A stretch of 64,000 bases of DNA, from NCBI RefSeq assembly GCF_001306915.1, contig NZ_LJTC01000009.1:84620-148619 (forward strand). Direction: 5' to 3'. Below the pieces are notes generated by a model. The model was not told where the DNA came from, searched no databases, and saw only the letters and a program-made list of their open reading frames with translations. Shown here piece after piece: positions 17,922 to 28,783 of the stretch. The DNA comes from Pseudoalteromonas lipolytica. GTDB taxonomy: Bacteria; Pseudomonadota; Gammaproteobacteria; Enterobacterales; Alteromonadaceae. Each line of letters opens with the position of its first letter. Within the stretch, counting starts at the first letter, position 1. The translations under genes and the position numbers were made by a program.

Positions 17922-17997
17922 GGGTCGTTAGCTCAGTTGGGAGAGCATCGCCCTTACAAGGCGAGGGTCACTGGTTCAAGTCCAGTACGACCCACCA
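17922..17997 (+). tRNA. tRNA-Val(UAC) copy 1
   Basis: 76 bases with CCA. GGGTCGT pairs with ACGACCC, the anticodon loop CTTACAA gives UAC. The trailer TTATTCCCTAATGGTG can pair back with the CACCATTA at the tRNA 3' end. Confidence 0.98.
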
Positions 17998-18033
17998 TTA
18001 TTCCCTAATGGTGTTCATATCTAAATTCTTAAT

Positions 18034-18109
18034 GGGTCGTTAGCTCAGTTGGGAGAGCATCGCCCTTACAAGGCGAGGGTCACTGGTTCAAGTCCAGTAC
18101 GACCCACCA
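18034..18109 (+). tRNA. tRNA-Val(UAC) copy 2
   Basis: Identical 76-base copy with encoded CCA. Confidence 0.98.
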
Positions 18110-18135
18110 TTAAGAAAACTTGCTGTATGTAATAT

Positions 18136-18211
18136 GGGTCGTTAGCTCAGTTGGGAGAGCATCGCCCTTACAAGGCGAGGGTCACTGGTTCAAGTCCAGT
18201 ACGACCCACCA
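18136..18211 (+). tRNA. tRNA-Val(UAC) copy 3
   Basis: Identical 76-base copy; trailer TTTTTTAAAGTGGTG can fold back on the CACCA end. Confidence 0.98.
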
Positions 18212-18248
18212 TTTTTTAAAGTGGTGTTCATATTACAAAAATCTAAAT

Positions 18249-18324
18249 GGGTCGTTAGCTCAGTTGGGAGAGCATCGCCCTTACAAGGCGAGGGTCACTG
18301 GTTCAAGTCCAGTACGACCCACCA
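18249..18324 (+). tRNA. tRNA-Val(UAC) copy 4
   Basis: Identical 76-base copy; the trailer contains GATGGTG complementary to the CACCA(T) end. Confidence 0.98.
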
Positions 18325-18367
18325 TTAAATAAACTTTGATGGTGTTTTCATTTAGATTATTCTTCGC

Positions 18368-18443
18368 GGGTCGTTAGCTCAGTTGGGAGAGCATCGCCCT
18401 TACAAGGCGAGGGTCACTGGTTCAAGTCCAGTACGACCCACCA
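18368..18443 (+). tRNA. tRNA-Val(UAC) copy 5
   Basis: Identical 76-base copy; the trailer contains AAATGGTAGCG complementary to part of the 3' end. Confidence 0.98.
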
Positions 18444-18495
18444 TTTACTTTTTAAAGCAAAAAGCTAAAAATGGTAGCGAAGAAAAAGATTATAT

Positions 18496-18571
18496 GGGTC
18501 GTTAGCTCAGTTGGGAGAGCATCGCCCTTACAAGGCGAGGGTCACTGGTTCAAGTCCAGTACGACCCACCA
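18496..18571 (+). tRNA. tRNA-Val(UAC) copy 6
   Basis: Identical 76-base copy, followed directly by a degenerate Val-like fragment. Confidence 0.98.
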
Positions 18572-18584
18572 TTACTTTTTGGAG

Positions 18585-18647
18585 CAAAGAGCATCGCAAC
18601 TCTTTACAACGAAAAGGCTCGGTGGTTAAGTTCAGTAAGACCAACCA
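18585..18647 (+). pseudogene. Degenerate tRNA-Val fragment 1
   Basis: Recognisable from AGAGCATCGC through TTTACAA to GGTGGTTAAGTTCAGTAAGACCAACCA, but with insertions in the anticodon arm, a broken acceptor strand and no 5' end. Not a functional tRNA. Confidence 0.75.
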
Positions 18648-18672
18648 TTTAATCTTAAAAAAATTTATATGT

Positions 18673-18748
18673 GGGTCGTTAGCTCAGTTGGGAGAGCATC
18701 GCCCTTACAAGGCGAGGGTCACTGGTTCAAGTCCAGTACGACCCACCA
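18673..18748 (+). tRNA. tRNA-Val(UAC) copy 7
   Basis: Identical 76-base copy, last intact gene of the rightward operon. The trailer ACATATAAAT resembles the leader TATATGTG and may pair with it. Confidence 0.98.
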
Positions 18749-18797
18749 CATATAAATACTTCATTAAATACTTCCTTGTTTTCTATCTAAATTAAAA

Positions 18798-18856
18798 AGC
18801 ATCGCCACTCTTTACAAAACACAGGCTCGATGGTTCAAGTCCAGTACGACCCACCA
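18798..18856 (+). pseudogene. Degenerate tRNA-Val fragment 2
   Basis: AGCATCGCCACTCTTTACAAAACACAGGC is followed by an intact TGGTTCAAGTCCAGTACGACCCACCA-type T-arm and CCA end. The 5' third is missing, so it cannot form an acceptor stem. Confidence 0.75.
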
Positions 18857-18870
18857 CATATAACAATCAC

Positions 18871-18988
18871 TTCTAATATCTAACTTCTAATATCTAACTT
18901 CTAATATCTAACTTCTAATATCTAACTTCTAATATCTAACTTCTAATATCTAACTTCTAATATCTAACTTCTAATATCTAACTTCTAA
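18871..18988. repeat. 14-bp tandem repeat, eight copies
   Basis: The unit TTCTAATATCTAAC is repeated without change eight times (18871-18982) and followed by a partial TTCTAA. It lies between the tRNA-Val operon and the receiver gene. No spacers, so not a CRISPR array. Confidence 0.95.
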
Positions 18989-19127
18989 AGTCTATTACTC
19001 ATCACTTCTCACTTTATTGATATAGCCCAAAGCTAAACTTTAAATCGTTGCAAAAGCTGTAATTTGCCTTGTCAGCAGCTAGACTGTTTATTATAGTCAC
19101 TGTTAACAATACTCGGTCGCAAGTCTA

Positions 19128-20762
19128 ATGCCCGCAAAGATTTTTTCGAAAGCCAAAATATTAATAGTCGAAGAGCAAGCACTTGCTCAGAGCTATATGA
19201 AGCAGTCTCTAGAGGGATTGGGGTTTCGTCAGTTGCGATTTGCAGAACACGCTATTGCTGCCAAAGAACAGTGTCAAATAGAACAGTTTGATCTCATTGT
19301 TTGTTCTTTTAATCTAAGTAAACACCAGGATGGCTATCAGCTTTATGAAGAACTTAAAGTTAAACGCCTAATTAAAAACTCCACAGGTTTTATATTTATA
19401 TCTGCAGAAACCAGTGGTTCTTTGGTTCATAGTGTTTTAGAGCTGCAGCCGGATGACTTTCTTGTTAAACCTTTTACTATTTACGACTTAAAAAATAGAA
19501 TTGAAAAAGTTTTATTGCGAAAGCATCATCTAAAAAATATATACCAGTTGATTGATGATGAAAACGACTCAAAAGCTATAAAGAGCATTGATCAATTACT
19601 ACAAAACAAATCGAATAGTTACAGTGCGATTTTATTGAGATTAAAAGGCGATGCCCTACTTCGTTTAAACAGAAATGAACAAGCCAAAGCATTTTTCAAA
19701 TCTGTGCTCGATATTCAAAAATTTACATGGGCAAAAGTTGGTTTAGTGGAAGCTTTAATTGCAAATAATGAGCATACTCTCGCTCATAGAATGTTGAGGA
19801 CTATGCTACAAAGGAGTGAAACACGCTTAGTAGCTCTGGATTTACTCGGAAAGTTAGAGATAAAGCTCAATAAATTTGATGACGCACAGCTTTTTTTCAG
19901 CCAAGCTGTTGAAATTGCACCTCGCAATATCGAGAGGCAAAAAACGCTTAGCCATGTTTCATTACTTAATCATGACTACGAGAAAAATTATTTAACCCAA
20001 AAAGATATAGCTAGTTATGCTAAACACTCAATTCACGACAACCCTGATGTGTACCTAAATGCGGCTCGTGCAGGGATTGATTTTGCCTTAACGACGGATC
20101 AAACCGATCAAGTTAATCGCATTTCAAGACAAACAAATCAATATTTGAGTGATTTAAAAAAACAATTTCCGAATAGTAATAATCAAACACAAATTGATGT
20201 TCTTAACGCACGTTTACATTATTTAAAAGATGAACATCAAAAGGCTAAAGCACTTATCAATCAACTTGATGAAAGTGACACTCAGATTCGTTCTGTAGAT
20301 GGAGCGCTCGATAAAGCGAAAGCGTTTCATGAGCTTGGTTTTCACCACAAAGCACAGATGCTGTTTAACCAAATAATAACTCACTGTGAACGCCACCCGT
20401 CAGTAAGCGATCCGGTGTATTTACGTTATATTCAACAACAGCAAACTGAGCGACGTGATATTAAGCTTGGCCCGAAAGAGCTCAATAACCACGCTGTAAC
20501 GCAGTTTAATAAAGGCCAGCTCAATACTGCGCTTGAGGCATTCACACAAGCATTTAGAATTATGCCTAAAAATGCCAGTATTGCGTTAAATCTGCTACAG
20601 TGTTTATTTGACACAAGCAGTCAAGGGCAGTCTTTCAACTTAATGCTTGCAAGAAAGTGCTACACCCTCTTAGCGTCTCAGTCTTTAGAAGATGAACAAG
20701 CTATGAGGTTTGATAAAATAAAAGCACAAGCTGCCAAGTTAAATATCAAGCTTTCTGAATAA
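19128..20762 (+). CDS. Receiver-domain protein with TPR repeats, phospho-acceptor Asp replaced
   Basis: A 544-residue soluble protein. Residues 8-130 are a CheY-like receiver: acidic pair VEEQ, the switch region FIFISAETS and Lys114 in FLVKPF. The position of the phosphorylated Asp is Ser60 (DLIVCSFNLSKHQDG), so normal phosphorylation looks impossible. Residues about 160-540 are helical TPR-like repeats (for example residues 470-500, NNHAVTQFNKGQLNTALEAFTQAFRIMPKN). There is no DNA-binding domain. The architecture recalls VieB of Vibrio cholerae. It stands 21 bases upstream of a binding-protein gene and a hybrid kinase gene and probably works with them by protein contact. Confidence 0.85.
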   Translation: MPAKIFSKAKILIVEEQALAQSYMKQSLEGLGFRQLRFAEHAIAAKEQCQIEQFDLIVCSFNLSKHQDGYQLYEELKVKRLIKNSTGFIFISAETSGSLVHSVLELQPDDFLVKPFTIYDLKNRIEKVLLRKHHLKNIYQLIDDENDSKAIKSIDQLLQNKSNSYSAILLRLKGDALLRLNRNEQAKAFFKSVLDIQKFTWAKVGLVEALIANNEHTLAHRMLRTMLQRSETRLVALDLLGKLEIKLNKFDDAQLFFSQAVEIAPRNIERQKTLSHVSLLNHDYEKNYLTQKDIASYAKHSIHDNPDVYLNAARAGIDFALTTDQTDQVNRISRQTNQYLSDLKKQFPNSNNQTQIDVLNARLHYLKDEHQKAKALINQLDESDTQIRSVDGALDKAKAFHELGFHHKAQMLFNQIITHCERHPSVSDPVYLRYIQQQQTERRDIKLGPKELNNHAVTQFNKGQLNTALEAFTQAFRIMPKNASIALNLLQCLFDTSSQGQSFNLMLARKCYTLLASQSLEDEQAMRFDKIKAQAAKLNIKLSE

Positions 20763-20783
20763 CCCTCTTCGTGGAGCATCTTT

Positions 20784-22145
20784 TTGAAATTAATAAAGCA
20801 TCTCCTTATTGCATCTTTCATAATTACAAGCCCTATTTGTTCAGCTTCTGCAATGTTGCAATATTGGCAGCAAGCCAAAATAAACTGGCAAAGTGAGTCT
20901 GGTACACATATCAACATATTAGCAGATGAGCAGCCTGCATTTTTGGCCCTAAAGCCATATATCCCTCTATTTGAAGAGTTAACAGGGATATCTGTAGGTT
21001 TTCATGCCTTAGAACAATCTCAAATGCGTGTTCGTCGCCACCAAGATTTAAGTATGCATACAGGCCTCTATGATGTACTGCCAATGGGTATAACCTTTTT
21101 GGGTGAAGCACAAAGTCGAGGCTGGATAGATCCCCTACAACCCTATATTGATAACCCAAAACTCACAGACAAAGCTTGGTATCAGTTAGAAGATATTAGC
21201 GAACGTAGCTTGGCTCTTTGTAAAATCAATGGCGCTTTATACTCGTTACCATTTGATTTTTCTGCACCGATTTATTTTTATCGTAAAGATCTGTTCGAGC
21301 ACTTTAACTTAGCGGTACCCGACACGTACGAGCAACTACAAGAGACTAAAATTAAGCTTCAAAAGGCAATTGACCGCACCCCATCTTTAAATGGCATGCA
21401 CGCATTTGCCTCCCGAACTCTGCCAGGTGCAGGATTAAACACTTGGACAGTGTTACCCATTATGCGTGCTTATGGTGCTGAAGTAATTGACGCGCAAGGT
21501 CAGTCTGTTTTTGATAGCCCTCAAACAGCACAAAGTCTGCAAGCATACCGAGACCTTGTAACGGGATTCGGCAATCCTGATAACAGTCGCTTGCTGCACT
21601 TTTATGAAATTCGTCGACTATTTAAAGAAGGTCAACTTGCTTCGGCGTTTTTAGCCTCTCATTTTTATAATGAAATAGATACCGCTGAAGAATCAGATAT
21701 TTGGAATAAATGGGAAGCCGCGCCGTTACCAGCCGGTCCAGTCGCCCGTGAAACATCTCCTTGGTCTTGGGCATTCGCAATTAATAACCAATCAAATCAA
21801 AAAAAAGCAGCGTGGTTATTTATTCAGTGGGCAACCAGTGAGCAAACAGCGGCATTATTAAGTACAGGCGGCTCACCGCCAAGACAAAAGGTGTGGCACG
21901 AGAAACTATTTACTCTCGTAAACAAACCAGGCTTTAATAAAGCCATGTTATGGGTATTTGAGCATGCTACTCCTGACCGTTTGCAAGCTGGGATGGTTGA
22001 GTTTCCAGTTGTCGGTGAGCTTATATCGCAAACATTTAGTCAAATTTTTTATGGAGCAGACATAAAGCAATCAATAAAAGCTACTGATGCAAAAATTAAT
22101 GTTAATATGCGGGCATTACAGACAAGGAGTGAAAATAAACAATGA
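20784..22145 (+). CDS. Extracellular solute-binding protein (family 1) coupled to a kinase
   Basis: A 453-residue exported protein with a signal peptide (MKLIKHLLIASFIITSPICSASA). It has the sugar-binding-protein pattern: HINILADEQPAFLALKPYIPLFEELTGI, ALYSLPFDFSAPIYFYRKDLFEHF and a late SPWSWAFAINNQS. TTG at 20784 is the start because it gives the signal peptide and is preceded by GGAG at 20772-20775. No import permease is nearby, and the stop overlaps the kinase ATG. This repeats the design of the system at 8772-12169; the two proteins are not close copies. Confidence 0.85.
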   Translation: MKLIKHLLIASFIITSPICSASAMLQYWQQAKINWQSESGTHINILADEQPAFLALKPYIPLFEELTGISVGFHALEQSQMRVRRHQDLSMHTGLYDVLPMGITFLGEAQSRGWIDPLQPYIDNPKLTDKAWYQLEDISERSLALCKINGALYSLPFDFSAPIYFYRKDLFEHFNLAVPDTYEQLQETKIKLQKAIDRTPSLNGMHAFASRTLPGAGLNTWTVLPIMRAYGAEVIDAQGQSVFDSPQTAQSLQAYRDLVTGFGNPDNSRLLHFYEIRRLFKEGQLASAFLASHFYNEIDTAEESDIWNKWEAAPLPAGPVARETSPWSWAFAINNQSNQKKAAWLFIQWATSEQTAALLSTGGSPPRQKVWHEKLFTLVNKPGFNKAMLWVFEHATPDRLQAGMVEFPVVGELISQTFSQIFYGADIKQSIKATDAKINVNMRALQTRSENKQ

Positions 22146-24091
22146 GAGTCAGTATTGCTCATAAAATCCTACTCATTATTGGGTTTACTATTACGTTGAT
22201 TTTAGGGGTAAGTACAACTTTACATGTTATTGAGTTAAAAGAGCAAACCTTGCTGAATATGAGTGAAAAAGCTAATGCCATCGTTTCACCTATGCTCTCA
22301 GAGATAAAGACCCTTACAAAAGACAATACAGTAGGTAGTTGGGTTTTAAAAATTCAAGGCATCACTCTTAAAGGTATTCTGGCAAATAATACATTTGATG
22401 ATTTAAAGACAATCTACTTTATCGATCAGAATAACTTTATTGCCGCTCACCCTGATTACAGCAAAGTCGATACCTTAGAAACAAATCAAACGATAATAAA
22501 GCAGCTCAATCCAAAACAAAATTCTATCATCACTTTAGATCAACAATATGCTGTAGCAGTTCCAATCAATAACGCCCAAGATGAAAATATTGGCTATGTT
22601 ATTGTTAGTTTTTCAGATATTGATTTAACATTAAAAACTAAATCAATTATCAGCAATGCTGTATCACTGTTCGCAATTTACTTACTTACTGCATTACTCA
22701 TTGCTTATATCATTATACGCCGAATTATTTTACAGCCTATTGAGCAATTAGTTGAGTTTTCGCATGCAGTTACCACTGGCGATCTAAATTGCCCAATAAA
22801 TATTAAAAGTCGTGATGAAATTGGCACTCTTGCCAGTGGTTTTAAAATGATGCGTGCTGCAGTAAGACAACAAATAAACAGCATGCATGAGCAACATAGT
22901 CAATTAGAAGAAACCGTTGCAAAACGAACTCAAGAATACTTGGATGCCAAAGAGCAAGCTGAGCAGTCAAACCAAGCTAAGAGCAGGTTCTTAGCGAATA
23001 TGTCACATGAGCTAAGAACACCGCTTAATGCAGTATTAGGCTTCAGCCAATTACTCCAAGACAGTGAAACTGATAAAAATAAACGCCGCTATTTAGAAGC
23101 CATTTCGATCTCTGGCAGCTCTCTGCTAAACGTCCTCAATGATATTCTTGATTTATCTAAAATTGATGCAGGAAAAATGCAGCTGGACATGGAAAGGGTC
23201 GAAATTCCGACGATGTGCCATGAACTAAGTATGATGTTCTTGCAGCTCAGCGCTCAAAAAGATCTAGATTTACAGATCACTTCACACCCTGAATTTAAAA
23301 CCCCTGTTTTACTTGATAGCAATAAAGTTCGACAGGTACTGACAAACTTGATCAGTAATGCGATTAAATTTACCTCACATGGTAGTGTTAAAGTTCACTT
23401 TGACTTTGAAGAACGTGAAAATGATGGCCACATTAATATAAAAATTCATGTCAAAGATACTGGCAAGGGGATCCCAACCGATCAGCAAGCGCTGATTTTT
23501 AATGATTTTGAGCAAGTTCAAGGGCAACGCAGTTCTGAATTTGGTGGCACTGGGCTCGGTTTAGCTATATCTCATCGCTTTATAAAATTGATGGGTGGTG
23601 AACTATCTGTAATTAGTGAAAAAGATAAAGGTAGCGAGTTTATTGTATTGCTACCAAATATAGAATTTGCCGAATCAAAAACAGAGGTTAAACATCGAAA
23701 TTACCCTGCTATTTCTAGCTATCATTTTAATCCAGCTCGTATATTGATAGTTGATGATATTCCATACAACCGAGAGTACTTGGAGTCATTTCTATCACGC
23801 TGGAGCTTTACAATAGATACAGCAATAAACGGTGAAGAGGCCTTGAAAAAGGTAGAAGAGAACCAACCTGATCTGATCATTATGGATCTAAAGATGCCAG
23901 TGATGGGTGGATTAGAAGCAAGTCAGCTAATTCGTAGTGATGATCGCTTTAAGCATATTCCAATCATTGCGGTTACAGCATCGGTATTAAAAGACGATAA
24001 GGCGCAATCCAGTATTTTGACAGACTACATAATTAGTAAGCCAATTCACCGTGAGCACCTTATTTTCATCATTGCCCAGTACCTAGATTAA
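22142..24091 (+). CDS. Hybrid sensor histidine kinase, second binding-protein system
   Basis: A 649-residue kinase. Transmembrane segments at about 9-30 and 173-193 flank a periplasmic Cache-like domain of about 140 residues. HAMP at about 194-247 is followed by a short coiled coil. The HisKA box NMSHELRTPLNAVLGF carries His289, the ATPase domain has DTGKGIPTDQ and GGTGLGLAIS, and the receiver has ILIVDDIPYNREYL, Asp582 in LIIMDLKMPVMGG and Lys in YIISKPI. There is no Hpt. It overlaps the binding-protein gene by 4 bases. Its own receiver is intact, in contrast to the degenerate receiver of the first gene in this operon. Confidence 0.92.
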   Translation: MRVSIAHKILLIIGFTITLILGVSTTLHVIELKEQTLLNMSEKANAIVSPMLSEIKTLTKDNTVGSWVLKIQGITLKGILANNTFDDLKTIYFIDQNNFIAAHPDYSKVDTLETNQTIIKQLNPKQNSIITLDQQYAVAVPINNAQDENIGYVIVSFSDIDLTLKTKSIISNAVSLFAIYLLTALLIAYIIIRRIILQPIEQLVEFSHAVTTGDLNCPINIKSRDEIGTLASGFKMMRAAVRQQINSMHEQHSQLEETVAKRTQEYLDAKEQAEQSNQAKSRFLANMSHELRTPLNAVLGFSQLLQDSETDKNKRRYLEAISISGSSLLNVLNDILDLSKIDAGKMQLDMERVEIPTMCHELSMMFLQLSAQKDLDLQITSHPEFKTPVLLDSNKVRQVLTNLISNAIKFTSHGSVKVHFDFEERENDGHINIKIHVKDTGKGIPTDQQALIFNDFEQVQGQRSSEFGGTGLGLAISHRFIKLMGGELSVISEKDKGSEFIVLLPNIEFAESKTEVKHRNYPAISSYHFNPARILIVDDIPYNREYLESFLSRWSFTIDTAINGEEALKKVEENQPDLIIMDLKMPVMGGLEASQLIRSDDRFKHIPIIAVTASVLKDDKAQSSILTDYIISKPIHREHLIFIIAQYLD

Positions 24092-24109
24092 GTATGGGTT
24101 AAACACGCA

Positions 24110-24553
24110 TTAGTCGCGTTTTTTCATCGCTATGGCATTCATGCAATAGCGTAAACCACTTGGCGGCGGGCCATCGGGGAATACATGTCCTAAATGTGCA
24201 TCGCAAACATTACAAACTGCTTCAATACGCTGCATACCATGGCTAGAGTCCGCGATATAGGCAATGCTTTCAACACTGCTTGGCTGAGTAAATGACGGCC
24301 AGCCGGTGCCACTATCGAACTTTTCATCACCGTCAAATAGTAAGTTGTCACAACATACACACGCATATTGACCAGGTTCAAATATCGTACATGAATCAGA
24401 GCTGTGAGGACGTTCGGTGCCTTTTAAGCGGGTAACATAGAATGCATCTTGTTCGAGCTCAGCTTGCCATTCAGATGGCGATTTTTCGACTCGACGTGGA
24501 GGTGTTGGGTTGCCGTTATGGGCAAACTCTAAAATATCTTGCCAAGTTAACAT
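24110..24553 (-). CDS. msrB: Peptide-methionine (R)-S-oxide reductase MsrB
   Basis: A 147-residue enzyme that reduces methionine-R-sulfoxide in proteins. The zinc site is formed by two CxxC pairs (CVCC near residue 66 and CNVC near residue 114), and the catalytic Cys is in GLRYCMNAIAM near the end. GTGWPSF and HVFPDGP are family signatures. It converges on the kinase gene 18 bases away. Confidence 0.97.
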   Translation of the reverse strand: MLTWQDILEFAHNGNPTPPRRVEKSPSEWQAELEQDAFYVTRLKGTERPHSSDSCTIFEPGQYACVCCDNLLFDGDEKFDSGTGWPSFTQPSSVESIAYIADSSHGMQRIEAVCNVCDAHLGHVFPDGPPPSGLRYCMNAIAMKKRD

Positions 24554-24633
24554 AGTGCTCCCTCAGGGTTGAATACAACAGTTGCACAGTACATCACAAG
24601 CCCTACTAAGGGCAAGCAGCATGCGTCTAGTGA

Positions 24634-25086
24634 TTAATGTGTTTGCAGCCGGATATCTATTTGTGCACGTTCACGCTCAGAAAGTAGCTGTACTAAATGG
24701 CTATTAATTTGGCTGCTAGCAACACTCAATACTGCAGTTATTTGCTGGTCGTTGACATCCGTTACATGGATTATACCTTCGCCGATTTCAATCTGCTTAA
24801 TTTGGCCAATTAAAACAAACTCAGCTTTGCGTTTAAAATCGAATAAACCAGCCAGACTAATCAGTGCTAGCTGATTTACATCACGCTTTAGTAAATCCGT
24901 AATGGGGTTACGCGCTACAAATAACGGAGTCACTCGATATAAGCTTGATAACGTAATAAAGCCCCATAACATCACAAACAACGAAAATGCAGCACTGTGC
25001 CAAAGTGGCGTAAATACCCATAAAGCAATTAATACCAGCGCGATAGTGAGTGAAATTTTTGCTAAAAGCTTATTAATTGCCAACAT
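24634..25086 (-). CDS. Small membrane protein of unknown function
   Basis: 150 residues with two hydrophobic segments (about 8-28 and 33-53) and a soluble C-terminal half of mixed beta/alpha character (VLIGQIKQIEIGEGIIHVTDVNDQQ). I do not recognise the family. It follows the DUF2919-like gene by 9 bases and is the last gene of the run ligA / DUF3392 / DUF2919, so it is probably co-transcribed with them. Confidence 0.7.
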   Translation of the reverse strand: MLAINKLLAKISLTIALVLIALWVFTPLWHSAAFSLFVMLWGFITLSSLYRVTPLFVARNPITDLLKRDVNQLALISLAGLFDFKRKAEFVLIGQIKQIEIGEGIIHVTDVNDQQITAVLSVASSQINSHLVQLLSERERAQIDIRLQTH

Positions 25087-25095
25087 ATTGCAGCC

Positions 25096-25580
25096 CTACT
25101 TTTTTTCAATTGGATCTGGCCAATCATTAAAAAAGACCGACAGATATCTGCTTTTTAATAAATATAACAGTACCCATAACACCAGTACCATTTGACAGGC
25201 TAAAAAAAACGAAAACTGATAATGACTGTGCGCAGCCTGATAGGTTAACCAACTTAAATCTGTGATGGCACACAAAATTAATGGCCAGCGCATAAAGCGC
25301 CATATAGACGCGAGACGTTTTGCACTTTCAGCATTTTCTTGAGGTCGGCGTAAACAAAAGATCACCGCCGGTAATAAGGCGATTGCTGCTATAGCAATGG
25401 CTGTAAAGAAATCGCTTTTCGACTTAAAAAACAGCGACATGATATCTAAATCAGGGCGACGACTCAGCGCCGCCATAATCCATATAAAGTAACTGCGTAA
25501 CAATACTAACAAAGTTAAATGAAACGCTACTGGGGTTCGATAAGCGCCATGTTTATCCCAGTATTCTGGCCCGTAGCGAT

Positions 25581-25584
<4 letters not shown>
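25096..25584 (-). CDS. DUF2919 (YfeZ-like) inner-membrane protein
   Basis: 162 residues with four predicted membrane segments. The N-terminus YWDKHGAYRTPVAFHLTLLVLLRSYFIWIMA, then RRPDLDIMSLFFKSKSDFF, fits the DUF2919 family as I remember it. Function unknown. The ATG overlaps the DUF3392 stop by 4 bases. Confidence 0.75.
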
Positions 25585-27954
<2,370 letters not shown>

Positions 27955-27960
27955 CTACAT

Positions 27961-27995
27961 AAAAAAGCCACTTAGACGACTTAACGCCAAGTGGC
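27961..27995 (-). terminator. Hairpin between zipA and ligA
   Basis: GCCACTT (27967-27973) and AAGTGGC (27989-27995) flank a 15-base loop; leftward the stem is followed by TTTTTT. It ends about 20 bases upstream of ligA and may partly separate zipA from ligA transcription. Confidence 0.55.
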
Positions 27996-28021
27996 CTAAT
28001 ACTTATACTCTGTGTGTGCGA

Positions 28022-28750
28022 TTATGATGAAAAGCAGCGAACTTTCTCAACATACTCACGAACGCTTTCAACCGTCATTTCTTCACGGTTGCTATCTAAA
28101 ATCGTTGCACCAAATTCATCTGCTAGCTTTTTAGCTGCACTGTGCAACATGTTGAATGCACTTAGACCGTCGCCATCACATGGTAAGGTCATAAATAAGC
28201 TAACACCTGCCGTACTAAACTGTTCCATATTATCAATATCGAACGTGCCTGGGTTGTACATATTCACTAAACGGAATAACACCGGGCCTGTACCTGCTGG
28301 GTCTAAGTGACGGTTAAAGAAACCTTCTTCAGAATACTTAAAGCCTAACATATTAACAGCTGGCAATAATTGGCTGCCATCCATTGTTAAACCTTCTGGC
28401 ATTTGTAAATGCACAATAATGAAATCGGTTGGAGCTTGTGCATCAGCAGGTTCTTCTTCAACTTCTTGTTGCTCAGCTTCAGGCTCTTCAACAACCTGTT
28501 CTGAAACAGCTGGTTCGTCGTGACTTTCTGCTGAAAAGCTTAAATCACCAAACTCTGGCTCATCACGTTCTTGCGGTTTTGCAGTTGCAGGCTCTTGAAC
28601 CTCGCTGGTTGTTTCGTTCGGTTCAACCCGTTCAACTGAAGGCGTATCTGGGTTGTCCTTTTTACGCACCGACCATAACCCGTGAATTAATAAACCACCA
28701 ATGACAAATACACTGATTACGATTAAAGCCCATCTTAATTCTTCGGCCAT
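28022..28750 (-). CDS. zipA: Cell division protein ZipA
   Basis: FtsZ-membrane tether, 242 residues, shorter than the 328 of E. coli because the linker is short. The N-terminus MAEELRWALIVISVFVIGGLLIHGLWSVRKK is an N-out membrane anchor. Residues about 35-105 are an acidic Glu/Pro/Gln linker, and residues about 108-240 form the FtsZ-tail-binding domain (DFIIVHLQMPEGLTMDGSQLLPAVNMLGFKYSEEGFFNRH). It sits 33 bases downstream of smc. Confidence 0.95.
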   Translation of the reverse strand: MAEELRWALIVISVFVIGGLLIHGLWSVRKKDNPDTPSVERVEPNETTSEVQEPATAKPQERDEPEFGDLSFSAESHDEPAVSEQVVEEPEAEQQEVEEEPADAQAPTDFIIVHLQMPEGLTMDGSQLLPAVNMLGFKYSEEGFFNRHLDPAGTGPVLFRLVNMYNPGTFDIDNMEQFSTAGVSLFMTLPCDGDGLSAFNMLHSAAKKLADEFGATILDSNREEMTVESVREYVEKVRCFSS

Positions 28751-28783
28751 CCCCTCACCTTTATTATTTGATATGCCTAAATT

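Noticed and set aside
18120-18795. Open frames of 70 and 94 codons (LAQLGEHRPYKARVTGSSPV type) in the Val array
   Set aside because: They are the well-known spurious translations of tandem tRNA genes.
18871-18988. Possible CRISPR array
   Set aside because: The repeats are 14 bp and directly adjacent with no spacers, and no cas genes are present.
24902-25195. 97-codon plus-strand frame opposite the small membrane proteins
   Set aside because: It overlaps two better frames on the minus strand and shows no family features or ribosome site.
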